From: JAJFFW01 sp039197915
Lineage (GTDB): Bacteria; Pseudomonadota; Alphaproteobacteria; Caulobacterales; Parvularculaceae
Direction of reading: 5' to 3'
Length of the DNA stretch: 7,556 nt
Assembly (NCBI GenBank): GCA_039197915.1
Contig: JBCCTV010000158.1
Span: 1-7,556 of the forward strand
Shown: piece by piece, positions 1 to 6,900 of the stretch
Layout of the letters: each line of letters starts with the position of its first letter
Numbering within the stretch: position 1 is the first letter of the stretch
Program-made: the position numbers and the translations under genes
The notes under the pieces: generated by a model
Databases searched by the model: none
The model's input: the letters and a program-made list of their open reading frames with translations, nothing else
What the model was told of the DNA's origin: nothing

Positions 1-171
1 CTCAATGTCAATGGCGGCGCCATCTCAGTCGGGCACCCCTATGGCATGTCCGGCGCGCGCATGGTCGGGCACGCACTGATTGAGGGCAAAAGACGTGGCG
101 TCAAATATGTCGTATGCACCATGTGCGTCGGCGGCGGCATGGGCGCAGCTGGGTTGTTTGAGGTCGCGTAG
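1..171 (+). CDS. Thiolase (acetyl-CoA C-acyltransferase family), C-terminal fragment
   Basis: This is the last 56 codons of a thiolase, cut by the window start and ending in TAG. Thiolases condense two acyl-CoA molecules or cleave a 3-ketoacyl-CoA, in the cytoplasm. The fragment carries both C-terminal family signatures. NGGAISVGHPYGMSGAR holds the catalytic histidine of GHP (fragment residue 12). CVGGGMGAAG holds the second active-site cysteine (fragment residue 42), which acts as the acid/base in this family. The end, GLFEV, is also typical, so the C-terminus looks complete. The nucleophilic cysteine would lie in the missing N-terminal part. The fragment cannot separate a biosynthetic acetoacetyl-CoA thiolase (PhaA/AtoB type) from a degradative 3-ketoacyl-CoA thiolase (BktB/PaaJ/FadA type), so no symbol is given. 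The gene converges on the phosphatase gene, 134 bp away. Confidence 0.93.
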   Translation, partial: LNVNGGAISVGHPYGMSGARMVGHALIEGKRRGVKYVVCTMCVGGGMGAAGLFEVA

Positions 172-187
172 TTATTCGATCCAGCGT

Positions 188-222
188 TGTTGACGCCGCC
201 GCCGCGTTTTGGCGGGTCAACA
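188..222. terminator. Hairpin between convergent genes (first of two)
   Basis: Positions 188-200 pair with 211-222 to give a 12-bp GC-rich stem with one bulged base and a 10-nt loop. It starts 16 bp after the thiolase stop codon. No T-run follows on either strand, so it is not a canonical intrinsic terminator. Its place between two converging genes still suggests transcript ending or 3'-end protection for the thiolase message. This role is inferred. Confidence 0.45.
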
Positions 223-225
223 CAA

Positions 226-288
226 CTTACGCTGTTCGGCTCCCGCAAATGCTTCGCCTGGTTTGCGGGAGTATCAGCGTCGCGTAAG
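226..288. terminator. Compound hairpin between convergent genes (second of two)
   Basis: The inner stem is a perfect 10-bp inverted repeat, CTCCCGCAAA at 240-249 with TTTGCGGGAG at 262-271, around a 12-nt loop. An outer pair flanks it: CTTACGCTG at 226-234 matches CAGCG (275-279) plus GTAAG (284-288), with four extra bases TCGC between the halves. The structure ends 17 bp before the stop codon of the phosphatase gene, which is read on the - strand. Neither strand has a T-run after it. A bidirectional terminator or 3'-end stabiliser is the likely role, but this is inferred from position and symmetry. Confidence 0.5.
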
Positions 289-305
289 GTTTTGCGGTGA
301 CGCCG

Positions 306-2021
306 TTAGAAGAGGAAGCGCTCTTTCAGGCCGACGCCGCTAATGCCGGCGAATTTGGGGCTGTTCTTCTTTTGCGTAATTGTAAAGCCCGCTTTTTCAA
401 AACCGTTATAGCTCGGACTGTCGATCCGATCGACCGCCATAAAGCGCGCCTCTATGCGTTCGGGCGTGACCTCAAGATCAATATAGCCATGGTTTGATCC
501 AGAAAGGTAGCGTACGGACGGATTGTCGCGATTGGTTAGAAGCGCATAGTCGGCGCCTTTGCCGCCAAGGAAACTGTCAGCGTAGGGCGACGGCGAGGTG
601 ACGGAGATTACGCCCAGTTCAACGCCCATGTGGTCGCCATTTCGCGCGAGGAGATCGTTGGCCCACCAAGTGTGCGTGTCGCCGGTGAGCACGACCAAGC
701 CGTCCGATTGGGCTTCGCGGATGCGCTCATAGAGGCGCTCGCGCGCCGCGGGGTAGCCGTCCCAAGCGTCCAAATTGCTCGGTAGGCCAAGCTTTGAAAA
801 TTCCACAAAGGCGCGCACCTCAGACCACTGGGATTCGAGGGTTTGGAGGTCTTCTTCGGTAACGTGCGGGGTCAAATCCGGAGAGATGACTTCGGCCATG
901 ATGATTTGGTTAGCCAGAAGCCGCCAGGGTTGGCCTTTCGCTTTCGATTCGCGCAACGATCGATCAATGAAGTCCAGCTGAGCTTCGCCAAGCATCTCGC
1001 GGGATTGGTCGTAGAGCGTTTCGTTGCGGAAGCGTTCGATGTCTTCGGGGGTTTTCAGTTTCGGGACAACTTCCGAATACTCGATCTGTTTTGCCCGAGC
1101 CATCAGGCGCGTCTCAATCGACGTGAGCGTCAGTAAGTCGCCGAAGGAAAAATCCCTGAAAAAGGCCTCGGGACCCATGCCGGGCGCCGGCTCGCGAACC
1201 GGCATCCACTCATAATAGGCTTGAAGGGCGGCGCGCTTGCGGCTTTCCCAATCGCCTTCTTCTGTTGGCTGATGGTTTTCGGCGCCATCTTTCCAAGAGT
1301 TGTTCGTCGTCTCATGGTCGTCCCATATCGCAATAATAGGGTGCAAGGCATGCATCGCTTGAGCGGACGGGTCGGACTTATACTGGGCATGGCGACGGCG
1401 ATAATCACTGAGCGTCGTAATTTCGCGCGCCGGTTCGTGCGGCCGTCCAATTTCCGCGCCGACGCTACCGCCATAGCCGTCCGGGCCATACTCATAGATG
1501 TAATCGCCGAGGTGGATGACAGCGTCGATTTCAGGGGTGCGCGCAATCAGGTCGTAGACGTTAAAATACCCAAAGGGGTAATTTGAGCACGAAACGACGG
1601 CGAACCTGGCGCTCTCGGTTGCGCCCGATGGCAGTGTTCGTGTTCGGCCGACGTCTGACACGGCGTCGCCTTGAAAGAACCGGTAATAATACGTGCGCCC
1701 TGGGTCCAGGTTCTCCACGACGATTTTGACGGTCCAATCGCCTGCAGGCTGCGCTGTTGTGCGCTCCGAGCGAATGATGCTCGAGAAATCTTTGTCATTT
1801 GCGATTTCATATCGCACGGGAAGGGCGACAGCCTCAGTCGGGGTCACCCGCGTCCAGATGACAACACTGTCTTGTTTTGGGTCGCCACTGGCGACGCCGT
1901 GGGCGAAGGTCCCGGTTTTTGCCTCTGTCGCCGCTGAATAGGCTGTTAATTTTGGCGCGCCGGCGCACGCGCCGCCTGCAAGGGCGCTCAAAAGCGCCCC
2001 CCTTCGTGTCACAGTTGTCAT
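306..2021 (-). CDS. phoD: PhoD-type alkaline phosphatase (phosphodiesterase/monoesterase)
   Basis: This 571-residue protein belongs to the PhoD family: secreted, metal-dependent enzymes that release phosphate from phosphomono- and diesters. Residues 1-35 look like an export signal with a twin-arginine motif (TRRGALLSA, 5-13). Residues about 36-135 form the beta-rich N-terminal PhoD domain (FAHGVASGDP, VVIWTRVTP, LDPGRTYYYRF). The catalytic metallophosphatase domain follows and keeps the expected metal-ligand motifs: Cys145 in VVSCSNYPFG, Asp173 and Tyr176 in HLGDYIYEY, Asp234/Asp235/His236 with Asn240/Asn241 in IWDDHETTNN, and Asp448/His450 in LTGDTHTWWAN. In characterised PhoD these motifs bind iron and calcium. 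The ATG at 2021 is preceded by AGGA at an 8-nt spacing. The gene is transcribed away from gltD and towards the thiolase. I see no PhoB box upstream. The assignment to the family is firm; substrate preference is unknown. Confidence 0.93.
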   Translation of the reverse strand: MTTVTRRGALLSALAGGACAGAPKLTAYSAATEAKTGTFAHGVASGDPKQDSVVIWTRVTPTEAVALPVRYEIANDKDFSSIIRSERTTAQPAGDWTVKIVVENLDPGRTYYYRFFQGDAVSDVGRTRTLPSGATESARFAVVSCSNYPFGYFNVYDLIARTPEIDAVIHLGDYIYEYGPDGYGGSVGAEIGRPHEPAREITTLSDYRRRHAQYKSDPSAQAMHALHPIIAIWDDHETTNNSWKDGAENHQPTEEGDWESRKRAALQAYYEWMPVREPAPGMGPEAFFRDFSFGDLLTLTSIETRLMARAKQIEYSEVVPKLKTPEDIERFRNETLYDQSREMLGEAQLDFIDRSLRESKAKGQPWRLLANQIIMAEVISPDLTPHVTEEDLQTLESQWSEVRAFVEFSKLGLPSNLDAWDGYPAARERLYERIREAQSDGLVVLTGDTHTWWANDLLARNGDHMGVELGVISVTSPSPYADSFLGGKGADYALLTNRDNPSVRYLSGSNHGYIDLEVTPERIEARFMAVDRIDSPSYNGFEKAGFTITQKKNSPKFAGISGVGLKERFLF

Positions 2022-2029
2022 ATGCCCAG

Positions 2030-2033
2030 TCCT
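2030..2033 (-). promoter_or_regulatory. Ribosome binding site of phoD
   Basis: Read on the - strand, AGGA lies 8 nt before the ATG at 2021. This supports that start over later in-frame methionines and keeps the twin-arginine export signal in the protein. Confidence 0.6.
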
Positions 2034-2162
2034 GATGCGCCCATTGGCTTTCTACTTAGTCCGCCTGATAAGTCCCTTTGCCAAGCTCGTCCTGCCAAAA
2101 CAAACACGCCGAACGTTGCCTTCCAAGCGTCTTCGCTTCGCTTGTTTTTGTGACACTTTTAA

Positions 2163-2183
2163 GCGCCGAAATATCAACGGCGC
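2163..2183. repeat. Inverted repeat GCGCCG-N9-CGGCGC
   Basis: GCGCCG (2163-2168) and CGGCGC (2178-2183) form a perfect 6-bp dyad around a 9-bp AT-rich centre. It abuts an AT-rich island in the shared upstream region of phoD and gltD. A dyad of this form could be an operator for a dimeric regulator, but no regulator is recognised. Chance occurrence in GC-rich DNA is possible. Confidence 0.35.
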
Positions 2184-2218
2184 AAATAACGCTATTTATT
2201 ATTGATATTGATTATTAA
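2184..2218. promoter_or_regulatory. AT-rich island upstream of gltD and phoD
   Basis: About 35 bp are almost free of G and C, in sharp contrast to the surroundings. The stretch includes AAATA-ACGC-TATTT (2184-2197) and a tandem ATTGATATTGAT (2201-2212). Such islands in intergenic DNA often act as UP-like promoter elements, bend DNA or bind nucleoid proteins. I saw no good match to an IHF or DnaA site. The regulatory role is inferred from composition and position only. Confidence 0.35.
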
Positions 2219-2285
2219 GAGCGCGGCTTGGTTGGGTTTGTCGCAAACACTAAAAAAATTCGTGCGTTCGCGGTTCTTGATCGAG

Positions 2286-2291
2286 TATAAC
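2286..2291 (+). promoter_or_regulatory. Possible -10 element for gltD
   Basis: TATAAC resembles a sigma-70 -10 hexamer and lies 87 bp before the gltD ATG. The sequence 17 bp upstream (TGCGTT at 2263-2268) is a poor -35 match, so this is only a candidate promoter. Confidence 0.22.
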
Positions 2292-2318
2292 GCGGCGCTG
2301 CGTAAGACTGCTGGGTTT

Positions 2319-2380
2319 GTTGAACGCCCTCTAATGGAACCGCCCTCCAATGGAAACGCCCTGTGAAGGAAGCGCCCATG
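2319..2380 (+). repeat. 16-bp tandem repeat in the gltD leader
   Basis: Four imperfect copies with an exact 16-bp period lead into gltD. The shared core CGCCC(T/A) falls at 2325, 2341, 2357 and 2373. The sequence GGAA falls at 2336, 2352 and 2368 in copies two to four, and copy one is more diverged at its left edge. In the last copy the GGAA is part of the gltD ribosome binding site, and the end of the unit is the ATG start codon. The repeat thus places decoy GGAA and ATG sequences upstream of the real start. The pattern is read directly; any role in translation control is inference. Confidence 0.75.
2365..2372 (+). promoter_or_regulatory. Ribosome binding site of gltD
   Basis: GAAGGAAG ends 5 nt before the ATG at 2378. 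This favours that ATG over the in-frame GTG at 2363, which would lie just before the site and has no purine-rich sequence of its own upstream. Confidence 0.75.
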
Positions 2381-3817
2381 TCTGAGAAGATGTTAAAATT
2401 CGTCGACCGCGATCGGGAAACGCCGGTCAAACGACCTGCCGAGCTTCGCCGGGAGGATTTCGACGAGATTTATGCGCGCTTCGCAGACGATCGGGCGTCC
2501 GCCCAAGCCGCACGGTGTTCACAATGCGGCGTGCCGTTTTGCCAGGACCATTGCCCGCTCGGGAACAATATCCCCGACTGGTTGCGTCTCGTCGCTGAGG
2601 GCCGACTTGAAGAAGCCTATGCGGTCTCATCGGCGACCAATAACATGCCTGAGGTCTGTGGACGGATATGCCCCCAAGACCGATTATGCGAAGGCAGTTG
2701 CGTTATTGAACAGTCCGGCCACGGAACGGTTACCATTGGTTCGGTTGAGGCCTATATCACCGACACCGCCTGGGAGAACGGCTGGGTCAAGCCAGTGGTT
2801 CCTGAGATTGAGCGCCCTGAAAGCGTCGGCGTCGTCGGCGCCGGCCCGGCAGGCCTGGCGGCGGCTGAAGAGCTGCGCAAGCTCGGCTTTCAAGTCACTG
2901 TTTACGATCGCTACGACCGTGCAGGCGGCTTGATGGTTTATGGGATCCCAAATTTCAAGCTGGATAAATCGATTGTTGGCAAGCGGGTTGAGCGCCTCAT
3001 TGAAAGCGGCGTCCAATTTAGGCTTGGTTATGATCTGGGTCAGGATGAAACGCTTAACGATTTGCGGGCCCGCCACAGCGCCGTTTTAATCGCGGTCGGC
3101 GTTTATAAAGCGCGCGATCTCGCCTGCCCCGGCGTCGGCGAAGACCACGTTGTCAGCGCGCTTGATTTTCTGACGGCGTCAAACCGCAAAGGCCTAGGCG
3201 ACACGGTGCCTGCCTTTGATACGGGCGCGCTTTCGGCGGAAAACAAAAACGTCGTCGTTATCGGCGGCGGCGACACAGCGATGGATTGCGTGCGCACAGC
3301 CCTGCGCCAGGGCGCTAAATCGGTTTCGTGCCTATACAGACGGGACCGGGAAAATATGCCGGGCTCGGCGCGCGAAGTGGGGCATGCGGAAGAAGAAGGC
3401 GCGGATTTTAAGTGGCTTTCAGCGCCCCAGGCGATCGCTGACCGCCACGTTGTTTCAATTGGCATGCGTCTTGGCCCGCCAGATGCTTCCGGGCGGCGCA
3501 GCCCCGAGCCCGTGCCTGGCGCTGATCAAAACATTCCGGCCGACTTGGTGATCAAGGCGCTTGGTTTCGAACCAGAAGACGCGCCGATACTATTCGGCGC
3601 CCCGGACTTGCAGACGACGGCGCGCGGCACCTTGCGCGTCGATCCGACAACGCTCGAGACGAGCCTCGCCGGCGTTTATGCGGCTGGCGATATCGTCCGC
3701 GGGGCGTCGCTGGTCGTTTGGGCGATCCGCGACGGCCGGGTTGCAGCGGCTGCCATTGCCGAGCGCTTAATGGCGACCCCGGCCGCTGAGGACGCGCCCC
3801 TAGTAGCGGCCGAATAA
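2378..3817 (+). CDS. gltD: Glutamate synthase [NADPH] small (beta) subunit
   Basis: GltD feeds electrons from NADPH through FAD and iron-sulfur clusters to GltB, which makes glutamate from glutamine and 2-oxoglutarate in the cytoplasm. From the ATG at 2378 the protein has 479 residues, the usual size for the family. The N-terminal iron-sulfur domain has two cysteine groups: Cys47, 50, 55 and 59 (CSQCGVPFCQDHC) and Cys94, 98, 104 and 108 (CGRICPQDRLCEGSC). The FAD-binding motif GAGPAG is at 154-159. The NADPH-binding GGGDTAMDC is at 296-304. The C-terminal FAD motif YAAGDIVRGASLVVWAI spans 434-450. No key residue is missing. Related reductase subunits (for example of dihydropyrimidine dehydrogenase, or NADPH-dependent SfnA-type proteins) share these domains, but gltB immediately downstream settles the identity. 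The gene precedes gltB, the reverse of the E. coli order. Confidence 0.96.
   Translation: MSEKMLKFVDRDRETPVKRPAELRREDFDEIYARFADDRASAQAARCSQCGVPFCQDHCPLGNNIPDWLRLVAEGRLEEAYAVSSATNNMPEVCGRICPQDRLCEGSCVIEQSGHGTVTIGSVEAYITDTAWENGWVKPVVPEIERPESVGVVGAGPAGLAAAEELRKLGFQVTVYDRYDRAGGLMVYGIPNFKLDKSIVGKRVERLIESGVQFRLGYDLGQDETLNDLRARHSAVLIAVGVYKARDLACPGVGEDHVVSALDFLTASNRKGLGDTVPAFDTGALSAENKNVVVIGGGDTAMDCVRTALRQGAKSVSCLYRRDRENMPGSAREVGHAEEEGADFKWLSAPQAIADRHVVSIGMRLGPPDASGRRSPEPVPGADQNIPADLVIKALGFEPEDAPILFGAPDLQTTARGTLRVDPTTLETSLAGVYAAGDIVRGASLVVWAIRDGRVAAAAIAERLMATPAAEDAPLVAAE
3781..3811. repeat. Inverted repeat at the 3' end of gltD
   Basis: GGCCGCT (3781-3787) and AGCGGCC (3805-3811) form a perfect 7-bp dyad with a 17-nt loop, inside the last codons of gltD. 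It could fold near the 3' end of the gltD coding region and affect transcript stability or passage into gltB. It may equally be chance in GC-rich Ala-coding sequence. Confidence 0.3.
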
Positions 3818-3888
3818 GGTTTCCGCCAAATAGGCGCGGCGGTCCAAGGTCGATCCGAAATCTCGCGCCATCTAAAAATCATGGGGCG

Positions 3889-3903
3889 GCCCTAGAATAG
3901 GGC
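3889..3903. repeat. Short perfect hairpin in the gltD-gltB gap
   Basis: GCCCTA (3889-3894) pairs perfectly with TAGGGC (3898-3903) around a GAA triloop. No T-run follows, so it does not look like an intrinsic terminator. It could be an operator, an RNA-processing site or an attenuating structure between the two subunit genes. The overlapping TAGAAT (3893-3898) resembles a -10 hexamer but lacks a -35 partner. Confidence 0.4.
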
Positions 3904-3973
3904 AGATGTGAAAAACGCTCCTCGTAATCGTGCCAGCGCCAACCATGCATACGGCCGGCGCACACCCGCTAGT

Positions 3974-3978
3974 GGAGG
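3974..3978 (+). promoter_or_regulatory. Ribosome binding site of gltB
   Basis: GGAGG lies 8 nt before the ATG at 3987. An in-frame TGA (3984-3986) directly precedes that ATG, so no longer start is possible. Confidence 0.8.
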
Positions 3979-3986
3979 CGATCTGA

Positions 3987-6900
3987 ATGACGACGTTCGA
4001 AGAGCAATTAGAGCTACGCCAACGCGCCCAGGAGTTCGGTTTATATGATCCGAGTGAAGAGCATGAGGCCTGCGGCGTTGGCCTGATCGCGACCCTCGAC
4101 GGCAGTTATCGCCGCGAAATTGTCGATATGGCGATACAGTCGTTAAAGGCTGTTTGGCACCGGGGCGCGGTCGACGCCGATGGCCGCACCGGCGATGGCG
4201 CGGGCGTTCGCCTGAATGTACCCCAAGACCTCTTTAAAACCTTTGTCAGCCGCACGGGCCACGAAGCGGATAATCGATCCGTGTGCGTGGGCCAAGTCTT
4301 TCTTCCCCGCACAGACTTTTCCGCGCAAGACAAGGCGCGCGCGATCATTGAGGCGGAAATCATTCGCGAAGGCTTCTTGATTTATGGCTGGCGTCAAACG
4401 CCGGTCAATTCAAGCGTGCTTGGTCAAAAAGCCAATGTCACCCGCCCGGAAATCGAGCAGATTTTGTTCCATGATCCGGTAAGCCGCTCACAGATCGAAC
4501 TTGAGCGCTCGCTCTTTCTCGTCCGTCGTCGGATCGAAAAACGCGTCATCGCCGCAAGCGTGCCAGACTGTTATATCTGTTCTTTGTCAAGCAACGACAT
4601 TGTCTACAAAGGCATGTTCCTGGCGGAAGATATCGATCGTTTTTACCCGGACCTTGTTGACCCAGGTTTTGTCTCTCGGATTGCGGTCTTTCACCAGCGA
4701 TATTCGACCAATACCTTCCCCGAATGGCGATTGGCGCAACCTTTCCGGATGCTCGCCCATAACGGTGAAATTAACACCATCAAAGGCAACACATCGTGGA
4801 TGGAAGCCCATGAAATCCGCATGGCGTCGACAGCGTTCCGGGGCAGCGAAGACGAGATTAAACCGATTATCCAAGCGAATTCCTCTGATAGCGCGGCGCT
4901 TGACCAAGCGTTTGAGGTGCTCGTTCGAGCGGGCCGTTCGGCGCCGATGGTAAAGTGCCTGTTGATGCCGGAGGCGTGGTCAAAACGCGCCGATTTGATG
5001 CCGCCGTCCCACCGGGCGCTTTACGAATATTGCAACGCCGTGATGGAGCCTTGGGATGGCCCCGCTGCTGTCGCGGCCTTCGATGAACGGTGGGCGATCG
5101 CAGGGCTAGATCGCAATGGTCTGCGCCCGATGCGGTATGCAATCACCGACGATGATGTCCTGGCGATTGGCTCCGAAACCGGCATGTGTCCGCTTACGGA
5201 CAAACCAGTGCGCGAACGCGGCGCCCTTGAGGCCGGCGATATGATCGCCGTTGATCTCTCTGAGAACAAGCTTTTTAAAGCGTCAGAGATTCTTGATCAG
5301 CTCGCGAGCCAGCACCGTTATGGCGATTGGCTTGAAAACATCACCCAGCTCGACCCGGTCATCGGGCCGGGTGACGAGCCGGCGCTTCTTTCGGGCGACA
5401 TTTTGCGCCGCGTACAGACAGCCGCCGGTTATTCTTTAGAGGATATCGATTTGGTGCTTCGGCCCATGGTCGACACCGCTAAGGAAGCGACGGGGTCCAT
5501 GGGCGATGACACGCCGCTTGCGGTCCTCTCCGATCAGTATCGTCCACTGTCGCATTTCTTTAGGCAGAAATTTAGTCAAGTGACGAACCCGCCGATCGAC
5601 CCCTTGCGCGAAGCGCGGGTGATGAGCCTCAATACGCGATTTAAAAACCTCGGCAATGTGCTTGCGATTAATGAGCCGCAGGCGGATGTTTTTGTTCTCG
5701 AAAGCCCGTTTTTATCAAACGGGATGTATGGTCGGTTTCAGGATTTGGTTGCAGGCAGTTCGGTTACGATTGACTGCACCTATGACCCGCACGAGGCAAA
5801 TGCTGGTTCGCCGGGGGCGGCGCTCCGCGCCTGCCTTGACCGCGTGCGAGCGGAGGCTTGCGAGGCTGTGCGAGCTGGCGCCCAACATGTCATGCTCACC
5901 GACACGAATGTGGATCAAAACCGCGTCGCAGCGCCCATGATCTTAGCGACCGGCGGCGTGCATCGGCGGCTCATGAGCGAGGCGTTGCGAGCTTTTTGCT
6001 CAATCACTGTTCGATCTGCGGAATGTCTAGATTCTCACTATATGGCCGTGCTGATTGGGGTCGGGGCCACAGCTGTAAATCCGCATCTTGCATGTGATAG
6101 TCTTGCGACACTCCACGCAAAAGGCGTCTTTGGCGATCGGTCAATCGGCGAATGTGTGCTCGCTTACAAGGCGGCGATTGAAGGCGGTCTCTTAAAGATC
6201 CTGTCGAAGGCTGGCATTTCAGTCATATCGTCTTACCGAGGCGCGTGTAACTTTGAGGCGCTCGGTCTGTCCCGCGCCCTGGTCGACGAATTTTTCCCCG
6301 GCGCGCCGTCAAAAATATCAGGCATCGGCCTTGCGGGGCTTGAAAAGCGGACGGTCGATCTGCACCGGAAGGCGTTTTCAAGCGCAACGCCGATCGCCCC
6401 GCTTGGCGGGTTTTATCGCATTCGCGCCACTGGCGAACGTCACGCCCTTGAGGCCTCGTTGATCAAGTCGCTTCAAACGGCGGTGCGCCAGAACGATTAT
6501 TCAGCATACAAAGACTATTCGGGCGCCCTCTCTAAACATAAACCCATTCAACTGCGCGATTTGCTTTCCATGCGGCCGGTTGGATCGCCGGTGGCGGCGA
6601 ACGACGTTGAATCGATAAACGCTATTCGCCAACGTTTCGTGACGCCCGGCATGTCGCTTGGCGCGTTAAGCCAGGAAGCGCACGGCGTTCTCAATGTCGC
6701 AATGAACCGGATTGGCGCAAAATCCGTTTCCGGCGAAGGCGGCGAAGACCCGGCGCGGTATAAACCGCTCGCCAATGGCGACAACGCCAATTCAGCGGTC
6801 AAACAGATTGCTTCCGGCCGGTTTGGCGTCACCGCGGAATATTTAAACCACTGTCGCGAAATTGAAATCAAAGTCGCGCAAGGGGCGAAGCCCGGCGAGG

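Larger units (their letters stand above)
2022..2377. other. Divergent intergenic region, phoD / gltD
   Basis: These 356 bp between two divergent genes hold no credible ORF and must carry the promoters of both. Contents from left to right are: the phoD leader and its ribosome binding site; a GC-mixed stretch with a CTTCG direct duplication near 2131-2140; an inverted repeat at 2163-2183; an AT-rich island at 2184-2218; a possible -10 element at 2286-2291; and a 16-bp tandem repeat reaching the gltD start codon. I could not find a clear sigma-54 (NtrC-type) promoter, PhoB box or tRNA in it. Confidence 0.7.
3818..3986 (+). other. Intergenic gap gltD-gltB
   Basis: These 169 bp separate two same-strand genes of one enzyme, and I see no gene in them. 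The gap holds a CCGCC/GGCGG pair (3823-3827 and 3838-3842), the short hairpin at 3889-3903 and the gltB ribosome binding site. No T-run terminator is present, so read-through from gltD to gltB is plausible. The gap is long enough to hold a second promoter, but none is convincing. Confidence 0.6.

Noticed and set aside
1221..1586. 121-codon open frame on the + strand opposite phoD
   Set aside because: It is antisense to the conserved catalytic part of phoD, has no family motif and is explained by low stop frequency in GC-rich complementary sequence.
2007..2020. Two TGTCA copies at the start of phoD, resembling a PhoB box
   Set aside because: The copies have a 9-bp period, not the 11 bp of a Pho box. 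They also lie inside the first codons of phoD.
2363..2377. Upstream in-frame GTG start for gltD
   Set aside because: GTG at 2363 would put the strong GAAGGAAG site inside the coding region and has no site of its own. The ATG at 2378 is correctly spaced.
3889..3903. Hairpin as an intrinsic terminator of gltD
   Set aside because: The stem is only 6 bp and is followed by AGATGTGAAAAACG, with no T-run.
3908..4050. Small GTG-started frame in the gltD-gltB gap running into gltB
   Set aside because: It has no ribosome binding site, overlaps the gltB start in another frame and shows no recognisable motif.
4501..4953. 150-codon open frame inside gltB in another frame
   Set aside because: It lies wholly within conserved GltB amidotransferase sequence and its translation is arginine/serine-rich noise typical of a shifted frame.
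5800..6110. Suspected frameshift in the less conserved central part of gltB
   Set aside because: Reading codon by codon keeps one open frame through to conserved motifs on both sides, so the stretch is merely divergent.
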